A stretch of DNA of 64,000 nt from Histomonas meleagridis. Taxonomy: Eukaryota > Parabasalia > Tritrichomonadida > Dientamoebidae. The position numbers and the translations under genes are program-made. Each line of letters begins with the position of its first letter. Position 1 is the first letter of the stretch. The notes under the pieces were generated by a model, which worked only from the letters and a program-made list of their open reading frames with translations, had not been told where the DNA came from and made no database searches. The DNA lies in the NCBI GenBank assembly GCA_020186115.1, contig WSYJ01000001.1:868001-932000 (forward strand). The letters run 5' to 3'. This document shows positions 48,972 through 59,940 of the stretch, in pieces.

Positions 48972-49988
48972 ATGAATGAGGATGTTGAAGCTCTTTTTAA
49001 TGCAATAAAAGAAAAACGATTTGATGATGCAGATAGACTCCTTGAATCTGGTGTTGATACTCGCATAACTGATGATAAAGGATTAACACCAGTTGATTAT
49101 GCACAATTATCAGGGAATGTCGATTTCTTCAAAAAAATTAGTTTCATAAATCGCCGTATAAATGTACACATGATGACAGAAAAATTCCCACAGCTTTGCC
49201 AACATTTTTTATCAATTCCAGATTTTCAGATGAAGTTTAAATGGCAAGTTTATTCATGGATTCCTTTTATATCAGCGTTTTGTCCATCGGATACATGGCT
49301 TATTTCTAAAGTAGGAAGTAAATTAAGGATTGACACCACACTTGCAAATTGGAATAATTATAGATTTACACGTGGTTCTACATCTGTTTTTTTTGATGCC
49401 AATTCGCCAGACATGCTTGATTCCTTTATTGTTATTGATAATGTTTCAGGACAACGATTTTCAGTACTACGTGAAATCATCGAAAGTAATGAGATTGAAA
49501 ATGACATTGACAACTTAATGAAAATGGATCTTCTTAAAGGTTCGATCAATCCTGAGACCATTCATCATAAGCCATCTAAGAACTTCTTTGGATGGAGGAT
49601 ACGAGATTCTCTTCATCAAAATCGATATCAAGTAACGCCATCGGACCTGTCAAATGTCAAGGTGAAGTTCACTCATTTTCTATGCGATGATTTTGGAAAA
49701 GAAAACATTCGGCCATTGTTCCATGAGAAGACTTATAGTGGAAGGTTTTGGTGTAGTAGAGAATTCCCAGTACAGCCATCAATGTTAATCCCTTTCTTTG
49801 AAGCATTATCACCATTCAAAGATACATGTCGAAATATCTTAATGTTGTTAGGGATGTTTGAAGATGGAATGCCATTAAAAGCGATAATTAATGTGTTTCC
49901 AACTGTTAAACTTTCATTTGAATTTATAGATTTTGAAGATAACACAGAACTGTATCATGATTACGTTAATTTACCTATGAATGAATAA
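48972..49988 (+). CDS. ANKRD13-like protein (ankyrin plus GPCR-chaperone domain)
   Basis: A 338-residue protein. The N-terminus has about one and a half ankyrin repeats ('FDDADRLLESGVDTRITDDKGLTPVDYAQL'). The rest matches the ANKRD13 'GPCR chaperone' domain: 'FKWQVYSWIPFISAFCPSDTW' and 'VGSKLRIDTTLANWNNYRFTRGSTSVFFD' correspond to the 'WEFTSWVPLVSRICPSDT' and 'GSNLRVDTTLLGF..W.RG..SF.F' blocks of ANKRD13, and 'SMLIPFFEALSPF' to its C-terminal block. Animal ANKRD13 proteins then carry UIMs that bind ubiquitinated receptors; none are visible here. The frame begins at GTG; ATG 48972 is used. A role in membrane-protein quality control or endocytosis is family inference. Confidence 0.85.
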   Translation: MNEDVEALFNAIKEKRFDDADRLLESGVDTRITDDKGLTPVDYAQLSGNVDFFKKISFINRRINVHMMTEKFPQLCQHFLSIPDFQMKFKWQVYSWIPFISAFCPSDTWLISKVGSKLRIDTTLANWNNYRFTRGSTSVFFDANSPDMLDSFIVIDNVSGQRFSVLREIIESNEIENDIDNLMKMDLLKGSINPETIHHKPSKNFFGWRIRDSLHQNRYQVTPSDLSNVKVKFTHFLCDDFGKENIRPLFHEKTYSGRFWCSREFPVQPSMLIPFFEALSPFKDTCRNILMLLGMFEDGMPLKAIINVFPTVKLSFEFIDFEDNTELYHDYVNLPMNE

Positions 49989-50004
49989 ATAAATAAAACA
50001 TGTT

Positions 50005-51351
50005 TCAACTTAATAAATCGTTATATATTACCTCGAATTCTTCGATATAATTACTTATTTGTTCATAAGTTTCTTCATTTAAAGAATGATAAGTGTTTAA
50101 AAGTTGTTGGATTTTTTCATTTTCTTCATATTGTACAAATAAGTGCTGTTGTTGTTGTATTAAATAAAGTAAAATTTTGGATAATGATTCGATTTCTTCT
50201 TCACTAGAAACAAATTCATCGGCAATATCCAAAAAGATCGAAAACAGAATGTTATCCCATTCAATCGAAGGTAATACCAATGAAATCGTTTCGATTATTT
50301 TCTTTTCGGTTTTAAATGACCAATTTTTAAATGTCATAAAAAGATAATGAACAAAATCTTGATCCAAATCATCCAAATAAGGAAAAGCAGCATCAAGAAG
50401 TGAACAACAGCTATAAACAAATTCTGAATTACATACATCAATTAACTCATTCCATTGAATCGAGTTTGAAACAGAATTTGATACTTTATAACAATTTTGA
50501 TCAATTGTTATGATCGATGTCAATAAATCTAACAAACAAATTTGAGTGTAATCGTTTCCTTTTTTGATGCAAAGCTCAAACAATTTGTCTGGAAGAGCAA
50601 TATCACAAAATTTTAAAAAGATTTCGGGATTCATCTGACAAAAAATGACACCTAATTTACAGAGGATACAAAATTCATCCGATTGATTAACTTTGTTCCC
50701 ATAATTTTTGAATATTTGAAGTATTGGTTCAACTTGTTCGATCGAAGTAAATTGGAAATTCATAAGAATTACATCTAAAAGTTTAAGCATTTGATATGGA
50801 CAACCATTGTTTCCTTTGGGATTCATGTAAAGAACTGGAATTGCAGTGATAATTTCTTGAATTAAAACTTCATTATCAGGAATAATTGGACTTTGAATTA
50901 GTGATTCCAACAAAACCAAAGATGGCATTTGAGTTTGGTCTTTTCGTGTAGAGTTTTGCTTCTGTATTGCATGATTTAATAAATTTATGATAAATTCTTT
51001 ATTAGTATAAAACTCATTACGCACATTTAATGAACTTTGGTTGATGATCCATTTGTTTATCAGATCAACACCTATTTTATATATGGCAGGTGTTTTTGCT
51101 TCATTAACTAAATTAATTAATTTTATTTGAATCTGATGTTTTTGAAGAACTATGAAATCACTTTCAGTAGCATTTATTATAATTTGGTGGAAATGCTTGT
51201 ATATATCGATTTGATCATTCATTGAATGATTGGATAAATTATCAAGATCCTCATAAAGTTGTTTGGCACTTTCTTCATTCAAAAGATCTTTGTGCTCCCG
51301 AAGCCTTTGACTTTTGTCCTTGTACGGCACCGGTGGAGATTTGTAACCCAT
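50005..51351 (-). CDS. HEAT/ARM-like helical-repeat protein
   Basis: A 448-residue helical-repeat protein with a basic start ('MGYKSPPVPYKDKSQRLREH') and successive helices ('LVLLESLIQSPIIPDN', 'LLDLLTSIITIDQN'). It ends only 16 bp from the stop of the convergent ANKRD13-like gene. Third member in this window of the trichomonad HEAT-like set (also 13702 and 28830). No specific function visible. Confidence 0.72.
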   Translation of the reverse strand: MGYKSPPVPYKDKSQRLREHKDLLNEESAKQLYEDLDNLSNHSMNDQIDIYKHFHQIIINATESDFIVLQKHQIQIKLINLVNEAKTPAIYKIGVDLINKWIINQSSLNVRNEFYTNKEFIINLLNHAIQKQNSTRKDQTQMPSLVLLESLIQSPIIPDNEVLIQEIITAIPVLYMNPKGNNGCPYQMLKLLDVILMNFQFTSIEQVEPILQIFKNYGNKVNQSDEFCILCKLGVIFCQMNPEIFLKFCDIALPDKLFELCIKKGNDYTQICLLDLLTSIITIDQNCYKVSNSVSNSIQWNELIDVCNSEFVYSCCSLLDAAFPYLDDLDQDFVHYLFMTFKNWSFKTEKKIIETISLVLPSIEWDNILFSIFLDIADEFVSSEEEIESLSKILLYLIQQQQHLFVQYEENEKIQQLLNTYHSLNEETYEQISNYIEEFEVIYNDLLS

Positions 51352-51717
51352 TTGTGCACAAACATCAATTGAATCAATTTTGATCGGGATATATTGTGGG
51401 ATTTTTTATAACAAATGAATTTACTTAAATTAAGAATCATTTCTCCAAAATAAGAGTGCATTTTTGCATGTTTTTTAAAAATGTATATTTGATTGGTGAT
51501 GATAAATTTGTACAAGAAAATCAAATAATACCAAATTCAAAAAATTGAAAAAGCTTTGTATTTATCAGCGAAATATCTTTTTTCTTTGGTATTAAAAAAT
51601 TAACAAATTGACATCGAAGTGTTAACCACGCTTGGAATAAATTGAATAAAATTTCGATTCGTAAAAGTGCCATTTTGGGCGGTTGCACCGGAACAAAAAT
51701 CACAAAATTCTCCAAAA
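51352..51717. promoter_or_regulatory. Divergent promoter region
   Basis: Between the HEAT-like gene (minus) and the lipase gene (plus). TCACAAAAT, an Inr-like word with A+1 at about 51702, lies 16 bp before the lipase ATG. Reverse-strand frames here are shadows or noise. Confidence 0.35.
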
Positions 51718-52809
51718 ATGAGTAAAAACAAAATATTAATGATGTCAGGAGGAGACAATGTTGTTTCATCAGTTTCTTTTGCTTTTTTTCTTAAAGCTAT
51801 TTTTTCATCTTTACCACCTCCAGATGAAACATTCGAAGTTGATCTTTCACCAGAAGATGTTGACAAACTTTATCTTTGCATGATGCTTTCGAAAATGGTA
51901 TACGTTGATCCAAATGAACGAGAACTTCCATATCAACTTGGCAGTATAGTCATTGAATCTCAAGTCTCTAAACTTTACGTTATACCATATTTTATCATGA
52001 ACAGTGAAATTACAGATACAATTTATGTAACGTGTCGTGGCTCTTATTGTTTCAATGATTTTCTTGTTGATTTCATGGCCAAAGCTGTTAAATATAATGG
52101 TGGTTATGTTCACGAAGGTGTTTATCTTACTGCAAAGAATTTATATGATGAGATTAAACCCATTATAATCACTCTATCAAAAACAAATAATAATCGAAAA
52201 GTTATTATAACAGGTCATTCTCTTGGCGGTGGTGTAGCAGCCACTGTTGTTTCCATGTTTCAAAACGATTTTCCAACACTTGATGTCAGCGGCATCATCT
52301 TTGCCCCCTGTGCATCATTCACCAAAAACCTTTGGTTAAACTCAACGAATCGTATCAAATCATACATAGTCGATGGTGACTTTGTACCTTTTCTGTCTTT
52401 CCATAACGCATCTGCGATTCCCGAAAATTCACTTCCATTTCCAATCCACGAAGCGATGTTGAAAGTCATTAAGAAGCGAATGAGTATAATACCCTACACG
52501 CCACCTGTCGAGAACCTCTATCGAAATCCCTTCGAAATTCCACCTCCTGCGATCGAATCGATTTTGGACAATTCGATCGACTTCTATCTGAAGCCAATGC
52601 CATTGTATCCGCCCGGAGATTTGTTCTTGATCACTTTGGTGGATAACAAGAACGGAACTGTCCAGATAAGGAAAATTCGGGACTGCGAATACTTCGGACA
52701 TTTCGTGAATAACTTAAACGAGTTAAGACATATGATGGGGCTGTACAGAGAATGGATAGAACAGTTTTGTAAAATATATATAGAAAAGCCACCGCCAGTA
52801 CTTGATTAA
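51718..52809 (+). CDS. Class 3 (diacylglycerol-type) lipase
   Basis: A 363-residue alpha/beta hydrolase of lipase class 3. The nucleophile elbow is 'ITGHSLGGGVAA' (Ser168), the catalytic Asp is in 'YIVDGDFVPFLSF' (Asp221, the family D.VP motif), and the His is probably in 'LRHMMGLY' near the end. 'IYVTCRGSYCFNDFLVDFM' is the oxyanion-hole region ('VAIRGT.S..D.L.D' in relatives) and 'HEGVYLTAKNLYDEI' matches the 'H.G...A..' strand. Such enzymes act on diacylglycerol or lysophospholipids. No signal peptide, so intracellular. The frame opens at TTG; ATG 51718 chosen, with an Inr-like TCACA about 16 bp upstream. Confidence 0.88.
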   Translation: MSKNKILMMSGGDNVVSSVSFAFFLKAIFSSLPPPDETFEVDLSPEDVDKLYLCMMLSKMVYVDPNERELPYQLGSIVIESQVSKLYVIPYFIMNSEITDTIYVTCRGSYCFNDFLVDFMAKAVKYNGGYVHEGVYLTAKNLYDEIKPIIITLSKTNNNRKVIITGHSLGGGVAATVVSMFQNDFPTLDVSGIIFAPCASFTKNLWLNSTNRIKSYIVDGDFVPFLSFHNASAIPENSLPFPIHEAMLKVIKKRMSIIPYTPPVENLYRNPFEIPPPAIESILDNSIDFYLKPMPLYPPGDLFLITLVDNKNGTVQIRKIRDCEYFGHFVNNLNELRHMMGLYREWIEQFCKIYIEKPPPVLD

Positions 52810-53495
52810 TTTGTAAAATATTTGATTAATTTTAAAATGTAATCGATTTACGAAATTATTTAAAATTATTTAAAAAGCATAATAAGACATTAGAGTTTAG
52901 ATGTTTAAAGAATTTTTATATTCAGAACAAATCACTGTATTTAATTTCAACAAAAGTAATATTTACAATGTTGTTCATGAACAAATAAGAAAGAAATATA
53001 AATTTAGGAAATATATTTTATGAATGCTGATGTAATGATAATATTATATAAAATAGTTATAATTTTCAGAAATATTATCAAAGAAAAATACATTATCTAA
53101 ATGCAGATAATTATAATCTATTTTTGAAATTCATTTCATAAATTGACGAGTAATTAAATAAACTTATTTTTTATATGTCGACTTTTTCACAAAAAATATA
53201 TTATAAAAGATCATAATCAAAATCAAACTTGAGGAATTATTATTCCAAATTATCAATAATAATTATTATATTCTGATATTATATAGGATTTAACTCTATA
53301 TAAAAGGGTATTATATTTTGATATTTTATATTTTCATTGATTTTATTCAAAATTATCACATGCTTTGATGTTTTATTACTTAAAATATAGTTATTTATTA
53401 ATTCACTTTTTGGATTAAATAAATAAAAAATTTAAAATATATGCTTCATTTCCATTTTTTATTAAAAACGAAGATTTGATTTTTTTTTAAGTTTT
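52810..53495. other. AT-rich intergenic region
   Basis: About 690 bp, almost 85% AT by eye, with no coding sequence or clear repeat. It separates the lipase from the end of the ankyrin gene. Confidence 0.5.
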
Positions 53496-55895
53496 TTAAT
53501 TAGAATTTTCGTTCGTTCCTATTTTAAGAAGTAAATTTACTATTTTTGTGTATCCTTTTTGTTCTGCAATTTGAATTGCAGTCAAATATTGTTAAAACAT
53601 ATTCCAAATTATGAAAACATATTTGAAATTAATAAAACGTATATAAAATTATTCAAATGAATATTTTTTTCATTAACATCAATTCCTTCTTTATCTAAAA
53701 GTAATTTTACTATTATTATATTATTATTTTCAACTGCTATATGAAGTGCTGTTTCAAATTATTAAAACATATTCTAAATTAATAAAGCATATTTCAAATT
53801 ATTAAAACGTATATAAAATTATTCAAATGAATATATTTTGCATTAACATCAATTCCTTCTTTGTCTAAAAGTAATTTTACTATTTCTATATTATTATTTC
53901 TAACTGCTATATGAAGTGCTGTTTCAAATTATTAAAACATATATAAAATTATGAAAACATATTTGAAATTAATAAAACGTATATAAAATTATTCAAATGA
54001 ATATTTTTTTCATTAACATCAATTCCTTCTTTATCTAAAAGTAATTTTACTATTTCGATATTATTATTTCTAACTGCTATATGAAGTGCTGTTTCAAATT
54101 ATTAAAACATATTCTAAATTATTAAAACATATTCTAAATTATTAAAACATATTCTAAATTAATAAAGCATATTTCAAATTATTAAAACATATTCTAAATT
54201 AATAAAGCATATTTCAAATTATTAAAACATATTCTAAATTATTTAAACATATTATAAATCATTAAAACATATTTCAAATTATTAAAACATATTCCAAATT
54301 ATTAAAACATATTTCAAATTATTAAAACATATTCCAAATTATTAAAACATATTATAAATGATGAAAACATATATAAAATTATTAAAACACATTCTAAATT
54401 ATTAAAACATATTAAAAATTATTCAAATGAATATTTTTTGCATTAACATCAATTCCTTCTTTGTCTAAAAGTAATTTTACTATTTCTATATTATTATTTC
54501 TAACTGCTATATGAAGTGCTGTTTCAAATTATTAAAACATATATAAAATTATGAAAACATATTTGAAATTAATAAAACGTATATAAAATTATTCAAATGA
54601 ATATTTTTTTCATTAACATCAATTCCTTCTTTATCTAAAAGTAATTTTACTATTTCGATATTATTATTTCTAACTGCTATATGAAGTGCTGTTTCAAATT
54701 ATTAAAACATATTCTAAATTATTAAAACATATTCTAAATTATTAAAACATATTCTAAATTATTTAAACATATTATAAATCATTAAAACATATTATAAATT
54801 ATTAAAACATATTCTAAATTATTTAAACATATTCCAAATTATTAAAACATATTTCAAATTATTAAAACATATTCCAAATTATTAAAACATATTATAAATG
54901 ATGAAAACATATATAAAATTATTAAAACACATTCTAAATTATTAAAACATATTAAAAATTATTCAAATGAATATTTTTTGCATTAACATCAATTCCTTCT
55001 TTGTCTAAAAGTAATTTTACTATTTCTATATTATTATTTCTAACTGCTATATGAAGTGCTGTTTCAAATTATTAAAACATATATAAAATTATGAAAACAT
55101 ATTTGAAATTAATAAAACGTATATGAAATTATTCAAATGAATATTTTTTTCATTAACATCAATTCCTTCTTTATCTAAAAGTAATTTTACTATTTCGATA
55201 TTATTATTTCTAACTGCTATATGAAGTGCTGTTTCAAATTATTAAAACATATTCTAAATTAATAAAGCATATTTCAAATTATTAAAACATATTCTAAATT
55301 ATTTAAACATATTATAAATCATTAAAACATATTTCAAATTATTAAAACATATTCCAAATTATTAAAACATATTCCAAATTATTAAAACATATTTCAAATT
55401 ATTAAAACATATTCCAAATTATTAAAACATATTCTAAATTATTTAAACATATTCCAAATTATTAAAACATATTTCAAATTATTCAAATGAATAGTTATTG
55501 CATTAACATCAATTCCTTTATCTAAAAGTAATTTTACTATTTCGATATTATTATTTCTAACTGCTATATGAAGTGCTGTTTCAAATTATTAAAACATATT
55601 TTAAATTATTAAAACATATTATAAATTATTAAAACATATTCTAAATTATTTAAACATATTATAAATCATTAAAACATATTTCAAATTATTAAAACATATT
55701 CCAAATTATTAAAACATATTATAAATGATGAAAACATATATAAAATTATTAAAACACATTCTAAATTATTAAAACATATTAAAAATTATTCAAATGAATA
55801 TTTTTTGCATTAACATCAATTCCTTTATCTAAAATTAATTTTACTATTTCTATATTATTATTTTTAACTGCTATATAAAGTGATGTTTCAAATTA
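53496..55895 (-). pseudogene. Interrupted 3' part of an ankyrin-repeat gene: ankyrin units alternating with minisatellite arrays
   Basis: On the minus strand, nine ankyrin units ('ETALHIAVRNNNIEIVKLLL', then 'DKEGIDVNAKNIHLNN') lie at about 55787-55888, 55483-55584, 55131-55234, 54961-55064, 54591-54694, 54421-54524, 53990-54094, 53819-53924 and 53650-53754. A tenth, more divergent one ('TAIQIAEQKGYTKIVNLLL') ends at a TAA (53496-53498). Each unit is free of stops. They are separated by arrays of an A/T-rich 20-bp repeat (listed separately) that always falls between 'NIHLNN(F)' and 'ETALH' and contains stops. Without the arrays the units would read as one continuous C-terminal ankyrin domain of the gene at 55896-57206. 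Confidence 0.85.
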
Positions 55896-55928
55896 TTAAA
55901 ACATATTGGAAATTATTAAAACATATTG
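53586..55928 (-). repeat. 20-bp minisatellite arrays inserted between ankyrin repeats
   Basis: Unit on the sense strand: AATATGTTTTAATAATTTNN, with minor variants. Arrays range from two or three units (about 40-66 bp) to ten or more (200-330 bp). Each array begins and ends at AATAATTT, a string that is also part of the coding sequence at the junction. Blocks of ankyrin-short array-ankyrin-long array recur as higher-order repeats of about 540-600 bp (starting near 53820, 54421 and 54961). Confidence 0.9.
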
Positions 55929-57206
55929 GAAATTATTCAAATGAATATTTGTTGCATTAATATCAATTCCTTTTTGTTCTAAAACATATTTCACAAGTTC
56001 AACATTTCCTGATTCTGAAGCAAATGGCAAAATATCTTTTGGTATCTGATTATTTTGAAGGAAATATTTAACAAGATATAAATTTCCATTTCTTGCTGAT
56101 TCATTTATATTATTGATATTAACAATTTCTTTTTCTGCCAAAAATGCTAAAATTTCATAATTATCATTTTTAATACAAAAACTTACCAAATCATTTGTAT
56201 CTTCAGACATTTTCGGTATTGATTGTATTTTTTCTATTTTATTCTCAAAAATATATTTAAAGATATCATTTTGATGAAATTGAATTGCTGTTTCATATGC
56301 ATCTTCAAATGTTGAATTATTTTGTTCACATAAATGAATAATTTCTTCATTTCCACCTGCAACTGCATATTTACCTGTATTATTTACATTTGCTCCATTC
56401 ATAAGTAAATATTTAAAACATTTAACTGAAGAAAAAAATGCTGCATAATCTATTAATGTAACATTCTTTTGATTAATAAATGAACATCTTTCATAAAGTG
56501 ATGGCTCAATTTCTTGATTAAAATCAAAATTACTTTGTGATGATATTTCTTGAAGTTTTTCTATTTCATCATTTCGAATTATTTTTGCTGTTTCATTTGG
56601 ATTATGTCCTTCTTTAATATATTTCTTATGAAGCTCCCAATCATTCTTTGAAAGTTCTTCATAATGATCTTTAAAGTATCTTTCTATTGGATCATTTCTA
56701 TTAGACCCATATGAAAAATGGTTTCGGTTTTGGTTTTCATCTTTTGCTTTATAATGTGCAAAATATTTTGAATCAATGTTTTGAGTGATATTTTTATCAA
56801 TTAAATTTTGTTCAATCATTTTTTCGATTAAATAATATGATTCTTGTGTGTTCTTTGTGGATATACGTTTGATAAATATTGGTATTAATTTAACGATATT
56901 TTGATTAATTTCTTCTTCTTTCATTTCAAATGCTTTTAAAAAATTTAAGTAAATATCGAATACTTGTTTTCGTGATGAAAATGCACTATAAACGATGTTA
57001 CTTATAATGGCATTAAATGTATTTGGATAATTTAGATCAAAAAATCCCAATGCTTTTTTAAGAGAAGACTGGATGCTTTCTTCAGTCAAATTAAAAATAG
57101 TTTTCTCAAGCTCAATTAGGGATTTCAAGCATGTTGATAAATGATTCAAATTTTGATCTCCTGTGTTTATGGTAGTAATATCATCATTATGTGTGTGATT
57201 TGACAT
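55896..57206 (-). CDS. Ankyrin-repeat protein of the DUF3447 type, open part
   Basis: A 436-residue frame from ATG 57204-57206. The N-terminal half is the region found in trichomonad DUF3447/ankyrin proteins; 'SLYERCSFINQKNVTLIDYAAFF' and 'VKCFKYLLMNGANVN' are characteristic. Ankyrin units follow ('NGNLYLVKYFLQNNQIP', 'SGNVELVKYVLEQKGID'). The last 14 residues ('FQYVLIISNMF') are not ankyrin: they are translated minisatellite, which introduces the stop. So the protein is truncated relative to its ancestor, whose remaining repeats lie at 53496-55895. An AACGGTT element lies 29-34 bp upstream of the ATG, so the promoter looks intact. Confidence 0.8.
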   Translation of the reverse strand: MSNHTHNDDITTINTGDQNLNHLSTCLKSLIELEKTIFNLTEESIQSSLKKALGFFDLNYPNTFNAIISNIVYSAFSSRKQVFDIYLNFLKAFEMKEEEINQNIVKLIPIFIKRISTKNTQESYYLIEKMIEQNLIDKNITQNIDSKYFAHYKAKDENQNRNHFSYGSNRNDPIERYFKDHYEELSKNDWELHKKYIKEGHNPNETAKIIRNDEIEKLQEISSQSNFDFNQEIEPSLYERCSFINQKNVTLIDYAAFFSSVKCFKYLLMNGANVNNTGKYAVAGGNEEIIHLCEQNNSTFEDAYETAIQFHQNDIFKYIFENKIEKIQSIPKMSEDTNDLVSFCIKNDNYEILAFLAEKEIVNINNINESARNGNLYLVKYFLQNNQIPKDILPFASESGNVELVKYVLEQKGIDINATNIHLNNFQYVLIISNMF

Positions 57207-57234
57207 TGAAGAATTCTTCTGAATTATATGAATA

Positions 57235-57240
57235 AACGGT
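57235..57240 (-). promoter_or_regulatory. M3-like element upstream of the ankyrin gene
   Basis: Plus-strand AACGGT (ATAAACGGTTCC), 29-34 bp upstream of the minus-strand ATG at 57206. Confidence 0.4.
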
Positions 57241-57277
57241 TCCCACTTTCAGTGGTGCCGGGCACCCCAAATATCAC

Positions 57278-57303
57278 TTGAGCTTCGAAGAGAACATGGG
57301 ACA
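57278..57303 (+). repeat. Left terminal inverted repeat of the P-like element
   Basis: 26 bp, exact inverse of 59941-59966. Confidence 0.92.
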
Positions 57304-57659
57304 AAAAAAATGGCTTTGAAAATCTATTTATAAATTTAAAATAATACTTTATAATATGATATTTATCTATCAAAAATTCATATCTAAGGATTTTCCGCAT
57401 AACATTTTGTGATATTTATATTTGAAAAATTGTTGAAAACACGTTACTTTGTTGTTTATTGAAGTAAATTTCATCGTCAAAATCTTAACCCGTTATTTCA
57501 TTTATCAATAATTTTTCGCCTCCGTGTACAAGAGGATTCCAAAACAGGAATTCACCAGTCTGTAATTCAATTGAGGCCAATTTAAAAGCAAAGAAAAATG
57601 AGCAATTGAAAAAAGTTATAAAGATGAACTTCAGCAAAAATCAACTTTAAATAAAAAAA

Positions 57660-59443
57660 GACAACAATAATAACAATGTAATTAAATCGTTGGAAAATTA
57701 TCCTTCTATGAACCAACATGTTTTGTCATTGTCTCCGAAAAGATATGGCAAATCAATTAGAAGCGACTACATATTAATGTCAATGATCGGCAAATCAATG
57801 TGGGGATTTTTTGTATAAAAAATGGGATTTCCAAGTTACAAAACAGTTAAAAGATTGACAGCAGGAAAATTTACTCGTATAGGTTCATATATGGATTTAT
57901 TTAATGGTTTTTTACAAAATATTCAAAAGTTATTCATATATTTCATTAACAATGATTTTAAGAATGTCAAAATCGTTATAGCAGTAGATGCTGCTGGGTA
58001 AAACCAAATGTAGTGATTAATAAAAAGTAAATAAATTGATGGTTTATTAGATGAAGTGGAAATTGAGCCAGATGAAATAACAGGATCAAAAAAATCACTT
58101 GAAGCCTTCAATGCTTTCATCGAAGCAAACAAAACCGATATTATTTATTATTATTTTGTATTTTATGCATGTCCAATTGATTCTAAAAAAGGAGGATTTC
58201 CAATTCTTATAAAACCCAAAAACAATGGTTCTGCAGATACTGATCTAGTTGGCGATTCTGAAAAAATTTATTCAAAATGTAGAGAATTGCAAATCGACAT
58301 CATAGGTCTCGCATTCGATGAAGATTCTAAATATTTAAAATATGTTAAAGGAATTTGTCAAAGTTTAAACCAAATTGATTTATCCACATCCTTACCAAAG
58401 TTATTATTAAATATTGACATGCCATCAATATTTAAAGATTCACTCCATCTCGTAAAATGTATTCGTTATCAAATGGTTTCGGGTTCTGGAATATGCATTT
58501 TTCACGATAGAGATGATGTTCTTAAAAAAAACGAATTTCAATCAATTAAAATTCCAACTTGGGAATTGGATAACAGCAGTGCAAAAAAAATGGATGATTA
58601 ACTCTTTTTAATGATGTATCATAGACAAAATCTCTATGATACAATCCTAAAATTAAATCTAAGTTTAGTAATTGCGTTATTGCCTTCAGTTTTATCAATT
58701 GATTCAGTATTTAATGAAGATTTTGAAAAAAAAATCGATTAGATTGTCTCTCTTTGTGCTTTGCTATGTGTTATATATATCGAGAATATTATAAATTAAA
58801 ATCTCAATTAAAATTGCAGCAAACATTCAGTAAAATGAAGGGTAACAATCAACATATGTCGATATACGATCTGAATATGTTGGATAAAATGATTTCACTT
58901 TCTCATTCTTTATCAGTAATTATATCGAAGGGTTTTTCATGCCATCTTGGGTCATTTGGAACCCATTGGCTTGAGCATTTTTTTGGTGGTAATATCAGAA
59001 GATTCAGCAAAGACAGTGATACACCGGAAATGTTCGAGCATTCAGTTTTAACTCTCATTTACAAAAAATTGATGAAAAGCAGTGTTCTTGATAAAAAAGT
59101 CAATGGAAGATCCGACAGTGGAACTTATTTGGAATCAATTGAAACAAAAGATTCAAGTTATATCGAAATTAAACAATTTGGGAGTTATCTCCATGAAGCA
59201 ACAATCCTTTTGATAGAAGATGTAAATCAATTGTACTTGATAGATAATCCTAACAACTCTCTTTTAAAAATCATGGGATGTTCAATTTTTGAAGCAAGAG
59301 ATTTTCTTTCTCCAGGTGGGTTGATGGAATTTCTCAGCAAAAGCTTCAACATCCCTGAATATGCAAGTACTACCCAAGCAAGAATGACTGATTCATGTGG
59401 ATATTCAACGATTAAAAGGAATGTCGAATCTAGTCAAATCTAA
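57660..59443 (+). pseudogene. P-element/THAP9-like transposase, broken
   Basis: Plus-strand pieces in order: 'LSLSPKRYGKSIRSDYILMS' (the transposase helical region preceding the catalytic core), 'VKIVIAVDAAG' (likely first catalytic Asp), 'IDIIGLAFDEDSKYLKYVKG' (likely second Asp), 'FKDSLHLVKCIRYQM' (matches the D..HL.K.IRN signature of P transposases), and 'GTHWLEHFFGGNIRRFS' (matches their 'LEHFFG.IR' block). Stops interrupt it near 57819, 57998-58032, 58599-58601 and 58741; a frameshift near 58745 leads into the last open part (58754-59443). The two longest open pieces are 58056-58601 and 58754-59443. Assignment to the P superfamily is by motif order; no THAP finger is seen. Confidence 0.7.
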
Positions 59444-59940
59444 TATGTAAAAAAATATTTGACTCATAATCATCCAAAATTGTAGATGTTTTTTTAAAAC
59501 TCGAAATACCATCAATTAACTCAAAAGATCTTAAGATTTGAATTATTTATCTCAACATTTAAATAATTATTTTGCAAAACGTTATGCACGAATTTCCTCA
59601 ATATTTGAAATTATAATAGTAGAAATTTTGGTATATATATGATTATAAAAATAAAAAAAAAATTGTAGATAAATTCTTGAATTATAGATTGTATTTTTTG
59701 CATCCCCTATTTCTTTCACCATTTTTCTGAATTGTAAAATATAAACATTTGTAAATTGATATAAGCCGAAAATAAATCACAGAATAATAAATCAACAATT
59801 CTAACACGAATATGAACTTATACATCATTAAAAATTATAATATAGAGTCTCCTAGGCATATTCAATATGATACATAAATTAATTTTGTTGACAAATCGGA
59901 CTTTAAAAAGTTCCAAATTTAGAAAAAAATAAACGGTCGA

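Noticed and set aside
53586..55928. Minisatellite arrays considered as CRISPR or as ordinary introns
   Set aside because: Units are direct tandem repeats without spacers, and the junctions lack GT-AG or the conserved trichomonad intron motifs.
57270..57310. Target-site duplication of the P-like element
   Set aside because: Eight-base flanks on the two sides do not match at any reasonable boundary.
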